DNA of 64,000 nt, from the NCBI GenBank assembly GCA_028023455.1, contig JAQFVV010012476.1, positions 4,290,055 to 4,354,054 on the forward strand. Reading direction: 5' to 3'. This DNA is from Epiperipatus broadwayi (taxonomy: Eukaryota > Onychophora > Udeonychophora > Euonychophora > Peripatidae). The translations under genes and the position numbers were made by a program. Positions 1 to 10,897 of the stretch are shown piece after piece. The notes under the pieces are model-generated. The model searched no databases and had not been told where the DNA came from. It saw only the letters and a program-made list of their open reading frames with translations. Every line of letters starts with the position of its first letter. Positions within the stretch are counted from its first letter, which is position 1.

Positions 1-153
1 CCTTTATATTTAAATTCTTTTTATATTTTTCCAAACCCAGCATAAAAACCAATAGTTGATCTTCTTAAAAATCTCTTTGTTTATATTTATTCTCCCACAT
101 TTTTGTTATTTGTGGCCTTTCTACTTTTTTTTCATTTTTTTTCAAGTGTCATA
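1..153. other. A+T-rich spacer, no feature seen
   Basis: T-rich sequence with no ORF or recognisable repeat. The T runs near 127-141 would be the A-rich tail of the tRNA-like unit that follows, read on minus. Confidence 0.4.
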
Positions 154-230
154 GCATCGGCCAGGATGTGAACCCACAAACCGGGCAACTGCTTGTAAGG
201 CAGTAATGCCGACCTCTCAAACACCAATGC
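154..230 (-). repeat. tRNA-Val(TAC)-like sequence, probable SINE head or tRNA pseudogene
   Basis: Read on minus, a 7-bp acceptor-like stem (GCATTGG with CCGATGC), a perfect 5-bp anticodon stem (ACTGC with GCAGT) around a 7-base loop CTTACAA, and a T-arm with GGGTTCACATCC fit a 77-nt cloverleaf. The loop puts TAC, a valine anticodon, in the right place after a T. The D-stem pairs poorly and the variable loop is about 10 nt, longer than usual. An A-rich stretch follows the 3' end on minus, as in tRNA-derived SINEs. I favour a SINE head or tRNA pseudogene over a working tRNA gene. Confidence 0.5.
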
Positions 231-1496
231 AAGACTGTGCCCTTTCTACTTGCAATCATTTACATTCAATTAACAGGTGCTTAATTTGGGAATCTGATGT
301 TAGTCGAATTGCCACCTATTTTAAGTTTGAGTAATCAATGAAATTCTAATTATTCTTCTATTCTTCCTAATCTTTTGCCAACTAGTGTAAGTTTTAATAA
401 CTAGAAAATCCAGTGATTACTAAAGCTTACACCAGATGGAAACTTAGGAGTGAGAAATAAAGAACTTGCTAATAAATAGCAATAGATGTAAGCTAAGGAC
501 ATGAGATGCATTGTTGGTCATGTGATAGATTCTGAATAGTAATGCATTTTAAATCTCTATCCAAAATTGTGCCACACATAACCTCAAACTTATATCTGAC
601 TTGTGGCTTGTCAGTAGGAGTTCAATAGGAACTTTAAATCTGGATATAGTGCATCAAAATTTTTTGAATTTTATAAACCTTACGGTCATCTTTTAATTAA
701 TCATGACTCCAATAGATGTCAGAGCTGAAGTACTACAAGTAAAGTTTGCTCCTGAAAGCATCGTGGAAATTGGTATCATGCGATACTTTTCTTGTTACAG
801 CACCGAATTAACAAAAAAACATGATTTACAAAATATAAAGGTTGTAAAGTGTATAATATGTTGATAATTGGTAGTATAATATATAAAGCATAATGCAGAT
901 TTGCTTATTTTTAACCAAATATATGCCCGTTACCATAAATTTATTCACCTTCTTTACCTAATACAAGTTATTCTTATTGGAGTTGCTCATACCTCAGGGT
1001 TCAAGACCCAACTGTTCTTCATGTGAGTAAGCAGTAGACTCGGTGAAGATAAATAGTTAGAATTGTTACAACACATCACATGACCAATTACATTGCATGA
1101 CCTGTTTATTTGCAATTTGAATATTACTATCATCAATTAATCATTAAGTATTCATATTAACACAAGATGGCTCTGAAGTAGGAAAATTAGAAAGTAATAT
1201 TTTCCATAATGAAAGTGTTGAAAGTAATAAGGGAAATTCAAGTTAGACTTTGTTTGATGCTTCTTATCTTAGGAGTAGGATAATTTCAATTAATTCACCT
1301 TTAAATGTTATTTTTGTATTTATCAGTTACCTTTAAATATTAATTTTGAATTTGTCAGTAGTAAAAAAATTTAAATCGGGATAGTAAGATATAAATATTA
1401 ATGAAATTATAAAGTAATCAAAGAATTCAGTATTTATTTATTAAACTAAAAATATTTAAATACAAGTATATTGTCTATATTGTACTTAATGTAATT
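231..1496. other. Intergenic A+T-rich sequence
   Basis: No coding region is supported. A short stretch at about 411-436 (GTGATTACTAAAGCTTACAC and following) resembles the unit of the tandem repeat near 49.45 kb, so at least part of this is old dispersed repeat. Confidence 0.4.
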
Positions 1497-1795
1497 AAAA
1501 GGGATTTGAACTCAGACTTTAAAGCTCCGTTCAGCCGCTCATTCCATCCCATACAACTGATACACATGATTGCATACATGTGAAAAAAAATAAATGATCT
1601 CCAATATACATATTTCATTCTGAACCAGCACTCATCAGTGGATCCAAATCATCTTTCACACACATATAAACTGTGCACACTTTATATTAAGATAACAAAT
1701 CTTCAAACTTTAATGGGCCAGGGAGGATGGAAAAGATTGAAGCCTGTTCATTAAAGTTTGAAGATTTGCTACCTTAATATAAACTGTGCATTGAT

Positions 1796-1840
<45 letters not shown>

Positions 1841-1960
1841 TGATGATTCTAGACCAACTGATTAGTGCTGGTTCAGCACAAAATATTTATCTTTTTCACA
1901 TGTGTATCGATTGGAATGGATAGTTATAAAAAACTTGAAAGACTGAGTTCAATTCCTTTC
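1497..1960. repeat. Foldback element with tRNA-like ends (family A, copy 1)
   Basis: A long inverted repeat. The central hairpin is clear: TATATTAAGATAACAAATCT at 1684-1703 and onward pairs with the stretch at 1749-1784. Outer arms also match: AACCAGCACTCATCAGT (1623-1639) is mirrored by ACTGATTAGTGCTGGTT (1858-1874). Both outer ends carry a B-box-like motif pointing outward, GAGTTCAATTCC at 1947-1958 and the complement of GAGTTCAAATCCC at 1501-1513. The two arms therefore look like two tRNA-derived SINE units joined back to back. Related copies lie at 5505, 8396, 32865 and 33440. Confidence 0.7.
1797..1840. repeat. Compound microsatellite (AT)n(GT)n(GA)n
   Basis: Uninterrupted AT, then GT, then GA dinucleotides inside the right arm of the foldback element. 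Copies at 33001 and 33601 have A+T or CA repeats in the left arm instead. Confidence 0.9.
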
Positions 1961-2352
1961 TAATAAAAGTGAATATAATATATATAAAATAGACTTTAAG
2001 TAAAAAAGCTATGATGTATTTAAAGAAAAAATTCTACAAGCCATTACTTTGTTTAGGCTGTGCAATAGGAAAACATTGTTTAGTAGTTGGGAAAAGTTGG
2101 AAATTATATATATGTTCATATGAATGTTTTCACGGATTGCAGGTATATATATAACCAAAACCGCCTAACCCTATACTAGCAAAAATAAAAATGCAAAACC
2201 ATAAAACAATACAATACTAGATTAAATCCAAAATTTTTACCAAAATCCTTACACAACCATGGTTTCATCTATTACAAATAGACCTTCCTAAGTGAAAATC
2301 AAACTAAAAGAAAACATATACATACAAACAAACAAACAAACTTTCCCATAAT

Positions 2353-2589
2353 TCATTTCAAACTCCACCTTTCCTTAATATCAAAAGAAGTCTTCTTAAG
2401 ATTGATAGCCTCAGAATCAAGAAGTTTTATCATCAAAGTCTCCTTTATTCTTTTTTTTAACTCATTCTTTTCATAAAAAATAATCAAAGCATTGTCAAAT
2501 AATCTTCTATGACCTGTGTTCAATTCATGAATATATAAAGCTGAATTAAGATACCTATGTTTAACTCTACTTATATGAACCTTTTCCAT
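2353..2589 (-). pseudogene. GIY-YIG endonuclease C-terminal part (Penelope-like)
   Basis: A 78-residue open stretch. Its start carries an H-x-x-R-V-K-H pattern and then LYIHELNTGHRRLFDNALII, matching the later half of the GIY-YIG nuclease found at the C-terminus of Penelope-like proteins, which cuts DNA to prime insertion. The upstream half with the GIY and YIG strands is out of frame here but is legible in the copy at 25800-25910. The frame ends at a stop followed by the element's non-coding 3' end. It is a broken fragment and the ATG is not a real start. Confidence 0.65.
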
Positions 2590-2630
2590 TAAGGTTAAAT
2601 TTACTCTGGCCTACATAAAATTTACCACAA

Positions 2631-2987
2631 CTACATGGAATTAGACCTACTACCAATAGACTGTTTTGAACCAGTAAGTAACGAATTCAAATCAGAACCT
2701 TTCTTCCATGCAACCTTCATTCCACTTAACAAATGACTATTCTTATAAACCAAATTATATATTGAAGCTTTAAATGGTAAATACATATAATCATTATCCT
2801 TACCAACAAAATTCTTATCATCCAAATCATGACTATAAGCATTATTATTAAATACCACTTTTTTAATAAAATCATGACTATAACCTAATTCTACATATTC
2901 AGCAGCAAATTGACTTCTTTGAATATCAGCATCATTATTAAAATTATTAAGCCTTCTATTCCGATAACAAAAATTCAACAAAGACAT
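2631..2987 (-). pseudogene. Penelope-like protein, linker between RT and endonuclease
   Basis: This 118-residue frame begins with an arginine- and asparagine-rich stretch (RNRRLNNFNNDADIQRS) and runs through a helix-rich segment containing YVELGYSHDFIKKVV. These features match the region between reverse transcriptase and GIY-YIG domains in Penelope-like proteins, and the same text recurs in broken form at 25930-26240. The frame is lost just before the endonuclease, between 2590 and 2630. There is no catalytic motif in this piece. Assignment rests on the repeat context and the neighbouring endonuclease frame. Confidence 0.55.
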
Positions 2988-3110
2988 TTTTTTTATGTAT
3001 AAAAGGCTGATAACTATCAGGCCTAATCATATTTCTCAAATTTTTAGGTTTTATAAAATGACTACAAAACAAAACATCATTAACCTTCTCAGCATTTAAA
3101 GATGTATTTT

Positions 3111-3974
3111 TAATTTTGCATCACTTTAGTATCTTCTTGTATCAACACTCTTGTGCATTGCTTACTGTTTTCCATTAGCCTTGAATCACATTTTTTTGTT
3201 TATCATTACAATTTAATTTAACTTATAAAGTGTATTCAAATAAAAACAATTTGTATTGATGTATGTCTTTGTTTTTAAATAATTATTATGCAAATGTTGT
3301 GTAAAAATAATCGTAAATATTTAAATAAATTATGTTAACAAGTTTATTTTCTTTTTGTGTATCACTAATAACAAAAGCATCAAACATATAATTATTTTTG
3401 TGACTGTTCTATATCAATCAGCGCTCTGATCAGCATGATTCAGACCTGAGAAGCTTATTTAGTCTATGAGGGGGGATCCAAAACCAAAGTGCACCTGTTA
3501 TCATACATGCTTCTCATGTTAAGAACCTCTTATGGGAACACTTTTGCTTTGATCTGTTAAAATATGTTACCATGTGAAATCTCGGTGCAACATAGCAAAT
3601 TTTTTTTGTAATGCACATTTTATGTATTTGGTGATTTTTTGTAATAGTGGAAAAGTTGAAATAAGGCAGAATTTTGTTTCTTTTAGAAAAAATGACAGGG
3701 AAAACAGTTGTAATGCTTGAAATAAATTACAAGAAAGTTGTTTTGTGAAAAACACAAGTATACAAATGATTTAATAAAATTGTCAAAATCACCATCACAA
3801 AAAAGTGTGAGAAAAATCCAATATCAAGATAATGCAGATTTTTTTTTAACACAAATGACATTTTTCTTTCAAAATTAATTTTTTAATTATCAAGTGTTTA
3901 ATCTAAAAGTTGTGAAATGTTTGTGTGATGCAGTAAAATGTATACATCCCATTTTGTAGCAAAATAAGAAGTAA
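3111..3974. other. Unassigned A+T-rich sequence upstream of mariner remnant
   Basis: No ORF is supported. It may include the decayed 5' part of the mariner element whose C-terminal end is legible from 3978, but I cannot recognise the N-terminal domain. Confidence 0.35.
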
Positions 3975-3977
3975 AAA

Positions 3978-4215
3978 CTTCACCATGACAGTGCTTCTTT
4001 GAGCAGTCTTGAGTATGAACTAATTTTTCATTAAATTCAGCATGAACCAACTTAGCTATCAGTCATATTCACTTGATCTCCAACCATGTGACTTCTTTTT
4101 ATTCTTTTGAATGAAAAAATGTCTCTTTTTTTGCTGACATGAAAGGGATGAAAAAAATGCCATATGTTAGAAGACTTCACTTTATCCGTTTTTCTGGACT
4201 ACTTTAAACAAGTGA
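3978..4215 (+). pseudogene. Mariner-family transposase remnant (C-terminal catalytic part)
   Basis: Two mariner signatures are legible on plus. At 3978-3998 the frame reads LHHDSAS, matching the HDNA block with the second catalytic aspartate. At 4057-4110 another frame reads YSLDLQPCDFFLFF, matching the YSPDLAPCDFFLF block with the third aspartate. The reading frame changes between them, several in-frame stops follow, and the spacing between the aspartates is about 29 codons rather than the 34 usual for mariners, so deletions have occurred. A lysine-rich tail and a tryptophan near 4198 fit the family C-terminus. Not functional. Terminal inverted repeats were not found. Confidence 0.7.
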
Positions 4216-4230
4216 GAAACATATTTAGAC

Positions 4231-4854
4231 TGATGTATTGTGCTAAATGAGTAGTATTTTGAAAGAGATCAATTTTCTAATACTTAAAGATAAATATTTT
4301 TTTATTATAAAGTTCTGATTATTTTTGGGTTCCTCCTCATATAGACTTTTTACATCTTCAGTATTTTTTGTTATTAATTCAATAATGTTTCTGCCATCAA
4401 AATGAATGCAAAAGCTGCAGATAATATTATAGGCAGGAGACAGAAAAAATCTTGATAACCTGACCCTGTAGACATCTCCGAAGATGTCTAAATAAAGTAT
4501 TTTGTAATTATTTAGCAGAATGTACAAAACAAAAAAATCTTACATAAAACATACTAAAGAGTCTTGCTTTTTAAAAATAATGTAAATTATTAATTAAATA
4601 ATTCCATATTTACCAATTAGAAATTTGACAGTTTTTTTCCATTTTCTCACTTGCCTTTTTTTTTTTTGTTGGCTATGTTAATTAGCTTTTGAATTCTGTT
4701 TTTGTCATTTCCATGTGCTGTTAATATAAATATAACGCCCTTTTAAACACTGCGAGAACAAAATGAGCATTTATTACTAAACCCACACCCCATCTTATTG
4801 GGCATATGCTATAATGCAAGCTTAAATTCAAACTCAATAATCTTATAAAAACAT
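4231..4854. other. Intergenic A+T-rich sequence
   Basis: No recognisable gene or repeat. A 94-codon minus-strand open stretch at 4243-4527 shows no domain I know and sits in A+T-rich sequence, so I do not call it a gene. Confidence 0.4.
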
Positions 4855-4857
4855 ACC

Positions 4858-5035
4858 ACTTACTAACATACTTATATGCAGAGTATGTTTTATATATGTT
4901 AATGTAATTTTAAGACAACTATAAGCTATTATCTGCATATAAGTCTGTCAGTAAATGTATACTAATATATGATCAAAGCTAAAATGTAGCTAGGCTCATT
5001 CTACATTTTATGTTTACCGACAGTTAGTTTACATA
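4858..5035. repeat. Small inverted-repeat cluster
   Basis: ACTTACTAACATACTTATAT (from 4858) pairs imperfectly with TATAAGTCTGTCAGTAAATG (from 4937). A second short hairpin follows, AAAATGTAG with CTACATTTT (4981-5010). This could be a decayed foldback or MITE. I do not recognise the family. Confidence 0.45.
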
Positions 5036-5504
5036 TTGACCACTGGGGGTTTTCTGTACTTTTAAATTATTCCATTTATATTTGAGATGATAAAATATTA
5101 TATTACATTTACTTTAATATTTTTACATTATTAAATATGTAAAATCATGTAAGGCCATAGAAGAAATAAGTATATAAGTGAATTAAATGGAATCTTACAA
5201 TATAAAACAAAGAAATTCCGAAATTCCAGTTAAAATGGAAATGCTCTGAAATGTCTCATGGCCATACATGCACGAACTAATAAAAATATAATTCTACAAA
5301 AAAAAAAAAAAGGATGTTGATTTTTATGTTTCTTGATTCTACCTGATTCTATCATGAATATTGTAAACTAGATCTTACATCCATATATGGATTTACAAAG
5401 TAATAATATTAAGTAAAAACGCTATATGTTGACTAATCAAGATATATAATAATCATTAGTTCTTATTTATTAAAATTATACTGTTGCATAACATTATATC
5501 TAAT
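5036..5504. other. Intergenic A+T-rich sequence
   Basis: No supported feature apart from a poly-A tract at about 5298-5312, which could be the tail of a lost retrotransposon insert. Confidence 0.4.
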
Positions 5505-5575
5505 CAGAGGAGACTTGAACCCAGCCTTTCAAACTCCCTTCGGGTCATCCAAAATCTGAGTTCAAATTCCCTTTC
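5505..5575. repeat. Minimal foldback (family A, deletion derivative)
   Basis: About 70 bp keeping only the two ends of family A: GACTTGAACCCAGCCTTTCA on the left and ATCTGAGTTCAAATTCCC on the right. Both ends have an outward-pointing B-box-like motif. The internal arms seen at 1497-1960 are missing. Confidence 0.5.
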
Positions 5576-7039
5576 ATTATATCCAACATAAGTATATATA
5601 CTACACTTGTACTAAAAAAACATGACATTATATCTACATATCTTACGTGACAATGTAATTTTGAGAAATAAAACTATGATTTAATTAATATACGTTGGTT
5701 AACTATTCGGTCCTATTCATCGCTAATTCCATCATTCTTTATTTAAAATTTTCTTGTTTTTTAGATATATAAAACGATACGTTTGTTTTTAGATTTCTAC
5801 TCCTGTATATATATTATATAACAAATCATTAACACTAGATTATTATTTTCTAATTGAGGTGCTTAAATAATAATATAGATATATATCTGACTGCAAAGCA
5901 AATGGAGGGTTGCGCGAATACTTCAACAGTAATTAGGTTTAGGAATTAAGGAATTATCATTTTCTTTTAATCTGCTTTCAATATTTTTATTAAGAAAATA
6001 AAAAGCTTTGAGATGTAAAACCATTATCTTGTCCAATTTTCAAAAAGAAAACAAGTAAAATAACCATCTTGAAAAGTTAATCTTACTTCATTTTTTCTAT
6101 ATGGATACAATCCCTGAAATCTTAACTATCCGTTTACATAGCTTTATTAATTAAAAGAAGATAAGTTGTTTTTTTTTTTTTAAAAAAAAAAAAGAAGATA
6201 ACTTTTTAATTATGGAACTAATTAATCAAGTTTAATCTGCGAAATTCTATTTAACATTTTAATAGTATCCTAATTACTCAAAGAGATGCCGAGAATTGTT
6301 TTTAAAATCTTATTTAATCGCCTTTTCTTTGCAGTTTCTTGCACAATAATTCACGTATAATCATTAGTAGTCTAAAAAAATACTTTTTATTTTAAGTTAA
6401 AGGTTAGCGCGGCCTACAAGATATAAAGATATCAGACATAGACAGCAGATTTTTCTATAGATAACTCGATCACGGTCGCTGAATATCCTTAGTAGTAAAG
6501 CAATTAGACTTTTCAGAATCCAATAAAAACAAATAACCCAATGGCTTTATAGTTTCGATGCTCATAAGGCGTTCGAGCATCAGAACAGAAATGGAATTGA
6601 GGTCCTTATGCTCAAGAGAACTGATATTCTATCACTGGCCTAAATTAATCTGGGTGCAAAATCCAATTAATTATCGTTTAATCCCTTTTAAGGGTTTGGT
6701 GCTGAAAAGTTCTAATTCAAACATTTATTTTCTGCCCTGATATTTATAAACAGGCAAAAATAGAGTAGTGCAGACAGTCAAAAATTATTCTGTTTATTTT
6801 AAATGTATTTCCCTTCTGCTATCTGTCTTGCTTTAGTTTATACTTTGGCCGTATCTTTTCTCATATAGAGTATATGAGTAATGTGACCATAATTTTTCTC
6901 TATATTTATACTTTTTACAGTGGAATAAATGTTCATTTCATTTGGAATTTGAAAGTGAAAACGAAATTATTTCTGATAATATGCTGGATTATTTCCATCA
7001 TCTATTATTAAATATTGAATGTATAGAAAAATTTAAACT
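5576..7039. other. Intergenic A+T-rich sequence
   Basis: No domain-bearing ORF. A T-run followed by an A-run at about 6171-6192 is a simple palindromic tract. A 60-codon open stretch at 6558-6740 has no recognisable content. Confidence 0.4.
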
Positions 7040-7505
7040 TTATTTAAACTTTCAAATATAAACAACTCTTAGTAATAACATACACAGACAACACAGGTTA
7101 GTAGATTACACAATGTATCAAGTAATATTATTCTTCAGTCTTCTTCATAGGTTTCTGGCATGACCAGTGACAATACTAGCATAGGAGACAAACATACACC
7201 ATTAGATTCTTGCATACTAAACTTTAAGACAACACTCTAACCAACTGAGCTCAGTTGGTTAGAGCATTGCTTTAATAATCAATATCCAAAAATCTAAAGA
7301 TGTACTTGATTAGAGAAATGCTTTAAACTTTGATATTCAAGAGCCTAAATATGCAAGTTTGATTCTTATGCTAGTATTGTCACTCATCAGGCCAGAAACA
7401 CCTGAAGAAGTGTAGAGAATGAAACCTTGTATAATCTACTGACATGTGTTGTCTATTTGTGTGTTACTGCTAACAGTTGTTTGTATTTGAAAAGTTTAAA
7501 TAGTT
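7040..7505. repeat. Head-to-head pair of tRNA-derived SINEs (large palindrome)
   Basis: A roughly 465-bp palindrome. The centre is a perfect 22-bp inverted repeat at 7240-7261 that begins AACCAACTGAGCTCAGTTGG. Arms stay similar outward: GACAACACAGGTTAGTAGAT near 7087 pairs with the region at 7432-7456, and AAACTTTCAAATATAAACAA near 7045 pairs with TTGTTTGTATTTGAAAAGTT near 7479. On each strand, moving out from the centre, GAGCTCAGTTGGTTAGAGC is a textbook tRNA A box, followed by a weaker B-box-like segment. I read this as two SINE copies joined at their 5' ends. Confidence 0.75.
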
Positions 7506-8395
7506 TAGACATTTAACATTTAATGATAGATGATAGATATAGTCCAACATATTACAATATCTAAAATACCATCATCACAAACCTTCAGGTAACTTATTTA
7601 TCTTATAAATGATGTTTGTTTAATATTTTATTAATAGCTTCAACATAATATATGTATATGTGTGTGACTAAACATGAATTTATCAACACTTTAAAAATGA
7701 ATTGTATTTTAATGCACGCATGTAAATATCACCCTACTAATCTAGTGTGAAAACCATATATTTAAACCACTGATTAATTTGGTAAGAATAGGATATTCAA
7801 AATATCTGTATAATCAGAGGAGTGGATATAATTTATATTGGATGATAAGTTATGGTCTAATAAGATTACCTTAAGGAAGAGTGTACAATGAACCATGAAT
7901 TTGATTTGTTATATATTTTAAACCATCTAAACAAATATCATTAAAACTGTTGTCAAGACAACACTACAAATAGTCAGTAAATGGATATCCAATTATTACT
8001 TTTTCTAGAAACTGAAAATGAAAGCAATGACTGAAATATTTGGAAAATGTATGCAGTGGAGTGGAATTACACTCTATTTTGTTCCACACCCCCTCTTGCA
8101 TTCAAAGAAAATGACTATAATAGCCCATAAACAATGATTAGAATACATATTATTATATTGAACTGAAAGTATATAAATGCTTTTCAAAACACACATATAT
8201 AACATTGATGTTTTTATATGAATATGTAAATCAAAATTATAATATGAAATTTTAAAATAATAATTACATAATTATTAACAATAAATGGAGAGGATATTTA
8301 TTTTATAGTACAGCAAGTGAGTTCACTCATCAACTTTCCCAATTATGTTAATGCTTAATGAATATTTTGAAATCTTGTAAGACTTTTTATTTTAA
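7506..8395. other. Intergenic A+T-rich sequence
   Basis: No gene or clear repeat. TTGTCAAGACAAC at 7953-7965 is a short perfect inverted motif, resembling TTGTCAAGGCAAC in the direct repeat at 35753. Confidence 0.35.
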
Positions 8396-8480
8396 TCTTT
8401 TCTACATGTGTGTGGTTATGGGTATCAGTTGTATGAGATAGTGTGGATAGTTGAAGGGTGTTCAAATCCCCTATATTTAA
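8396..8480 (+). repeat. Single arm of foldback family A (tRNA-derived SINE piece)
   Basis: The segment reading TACATGTGTGTGGTTATGGG, then CAGTTGTATGAGATAGTGTG and ending in GGTGTTCAAATCCCC matches the complement of the left arms at 33440 and 1501. Here only one arm is present. The end carries the B-box-like GTTCAAATCCCC. It shows that the family also exists in single-unit form. Confidence 0.55.
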
Positions 8481-8679
8481 TACTTTTACTTTTACAATTT
8501 TTTATTATTATTTTTTTATTAAAAGATTACTTTTAATATTCTAAGGTTTTACATTTTACTCAGTGGTTATAAAATGTTTACAATGTAAGATCTGATATCT
8601 ATATTATTAGTTCTTATATCTATATCTTCAGCCAATCTGAAATGATATTCCAAAACAGATTAACTGGCATCTGGTAAAT

Positions 8680-9110
8680 CAAATTATTCCCATGTGACCT
8701 TAAATATTTCCATTGGCACTATTGATTTGTCCCTCTTTTTGATTTCTTTAAAAAAGTTTATTAGTAGTTGTTTAGTGTTATTTTGTGATTGTCCAAGAAT
8801 TAGTTTACATCTAATTTTCCAAAGGGGATGTCCAGGAATGTTGAGATGCTTATAAGTGAGTATATTCCCTTTTTAATGCAATTCTTGATAATGATGCATT
8901 CAATTGTTATCATATAATCGTTTGTTACTTTTTATGAATTCTCAGTCCTTGACTTACGTAAAGTATGTGCCCTATGATCTCTTCTTCTCTTTTGAAAATT
9001 TGGCATATGGGGTCAACCTTAGTGATTCAGCCAAATTTTCCTTTCTCTCAAGCAGAGGCTCTTTTCATGTTACACTCTTCACATGTTGAGGCAAGTCTCC
9101 TGAAACAGGG
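8680..9110 (-). pseudogene. LINE reverse transcriptase C-terminal tail (degraded zf-RVT region)
   Basis: On minus, a broken frame reads EEIIGHILYVSQ, matching ETISHILYVCP in the zf-RVT domain at 28990-29419, with the final cysteine replaced. Another frame further on reads RCKLILGQSQNNTKQLLINF, which aligns with RCKLIFGHPHNSAISVFIDF of that copy. The zf-RVT module is the zinc-binding tail after the reverse transcriptase in several LINE groups. Several stops and frame changes make it a pseudogene. It lies directly downstream (minus sense) of the gag-like ORF1 remnant with no reverse transcriptase between, so a large internal part is missing. Confidence 0.6.
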
Positions 9111-9451
9111 GGTTTTAAATTTATTTGTTCCAAATCTTTGACAACTACTTGTCTTTGTATTTGGTGATCTTGGTTATTGTTAATTGTGCTCAGCTTTTTG
9201 TGTTTTCCTCCTTCCATTGTCTTCCTTTTTTCTCTTTTTTCTTCCCCTCATCTGAGATTTTGGAACCAGATGAACCAAGGTAGTCATCTTCTTGGCTTAC
9301 ATCTGAGGCCCAGCCACCTCATTTCCCTAAAGTTGGTTTTGACTTTTTTCTTAGGTTTCCTTTTGATAGATTTCATTATTGTGATGTTTGAAGACATGCT
9401 TTGCAGATTGGCCATGGGCTCCTTCATTTCCACCATTCTATCTTTTGTATC

Positions 9452-10475
9452 TTATTCTATAGTTTGATACTTTTGCATTTTTTTGACTTTTAATTCCATT
9501 TTTCTGTTACTCAACCCCTCGTTTGTTTCTTTTTTCACTCTTTTTATTTCTACAAGTCCAACCAAGATGTCTGTTTTCATTTTCTGATGAAATTTATTCT
9601 TTCTTCCTTTACATTCATTGCAAATCCTGGCCAGACAATCTCTGACCAAAATGCATTATTTTCTTACAAAAAAACACTGTGGTGGTACTCCATGAAATGA
9701 TATCACCAATGCCAAGCTATCTGATGCATGTGCCATGGTAATGTTTAGCATGGATGTATCTTTCTTTAGTGTGAAATTAAACATTGCCATGTTTGTTAGT
9801 ACCAGCATTTCTGCTCTTTTTTTTTTTTTGGAGATAATTGAACTGCGAGACATTGCCGAAATTGTGTAGTATCTTTTGTAGATCACTTAAAGTTGATATA
9901 GCAGTTTTTTACTATTCCTGCATAGAATTTTTTTATTTAACAATAGTATACTTTTCCTAAAAATCTTTTTTTGTATGCAGTTATGAAATTCAATTATTAA
10001 GTACCTACTGTTTGGATGATTAATAACCTTATACACTATCCTCCATAGTTTCTTGGTCTTCAGCATCTCATAAAAATCTTCTATCGAGAACTTGAATAAC
10101 TGACCTTGCTCATTTGTCACTGCTAAAATCAATGATTTATCATTATGATAATTCTGAAAGGATCTGTATAATTGAGCTGGAATCAATGCACTAAATGCAT
10201 AATTTATCCTGTTAAAATTCTCCAAGTCAATAATCTTTTGACCGATTTTATTACACTTTACCACTTCTTCTTGTAAAACCATGAGGTCCTCATCTCCTTC
10301 CTCCATTAAAATATATCATTATAGGCTTCTTGTATAATGTTATTTTTGCTATATCTCTAGACTTTAATACATTTGTATAACTTAGATTTTTAGAATAAAA
10401 AGTTTGTTCTTTTCTTGGTTGTTGATTGTTGCTATTGGTTATGATATTAGATTTCTTTATGTTATCCATTTCCAA
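9452..10475 (-). pseudogene. LINE ORF1-like gag protein remnant with zinc knuckles
   Basis: Successive minus-strand frames (10290-10475, 9887-10306, 9656-9886, 9452-9649) appear to be one protein broken by frameshifts. Near 9650-9690 the text reads HGVPPQCFF, then RDCLARICNEC across a frame change. That matches the CxxCxxxGHxxxxC knuckle region of LINE ORF1 or gag-like nucleic-acid binders, with one cysteine and the glycine-histidine lost. The part upstream (LILAVTNEQGQLFKFSIEDF and following) fits an RRM-like N-terminal half, and a lysine-rich tail follows. I am unsure of the exact clade. The pairing with an ORF2 tail at 8680-9110 supports a LINE origin. Confidence 0.45.
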
Positions 10476-10479
10476 GTTT

Positions 10480-10890
10480 TTTCTTCATCTTTATGTTCCG
10501 TATTTCATTTGGGGTTTGTTTTAGTGTTTTTCTTTATTTCTAGCATTTCAGGACCTTCTATAATGTTTATATCATATTTTTTCCTTCTTGCTCACTAACA
10601 TTGAATATAGAATGTTTTTTTTTTTTAATAATTTCTTGTTGCTCTATTTTCTTTTCTTCAGAAAGCAGTTCATCAATTTTTTATTCTTTGAGGCAGCTTT
10701 TGCTTTTTTATCTTGTATTTTTCTGGAAGCAGTTTCCTCCATTTTCATTAAACAAAATAGTATACGTCAAATTCAGAAAGAGTAATAAAAAAAAAATTAA
10801 ACTATATTTTATCAATTTATGTAATTTGTATATGCTCAGCTCAGAGAAAGAAATATGTTCTCTTATTCTTCTCTTTTACTTTTTTTGCAT
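10480..10890. other. T-rich sequence, possible upstream part of LINE ORF1
   Basis: The plus strand is very T-rich, so the minus strand is A-rich, as expected for the start of the ORF1 remnant or its leader. Plus-strand open stretches here (10404-10598, 10588-10785, 10601-11008) are strings of F, S and L and look antisense. Confidence 0.4.
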
Positions 10891-10897
10891 ATCTTCA

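Larger units (their letters stand above)
2145..3110 (-). mobile_element. Penelope-like retroelement, 5'-truncated copy 1
   Basis: Minus-strand fragment holding the 3' part of a Penelope-like element: the linker after the reverse transcriptase and a GIY-YIG endonuclease tail, then a non-coding 3' end that finishes next to a short TA tract. It aligns closely by eye with the copies at 25418-26649, 26650-27105 and 44834-44995. Similarity stops near 3105, so the reverse transcriptase is missing. Two broken reading frames cover it (2353-2589 and 2631-2987). Confidence 0.75.
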
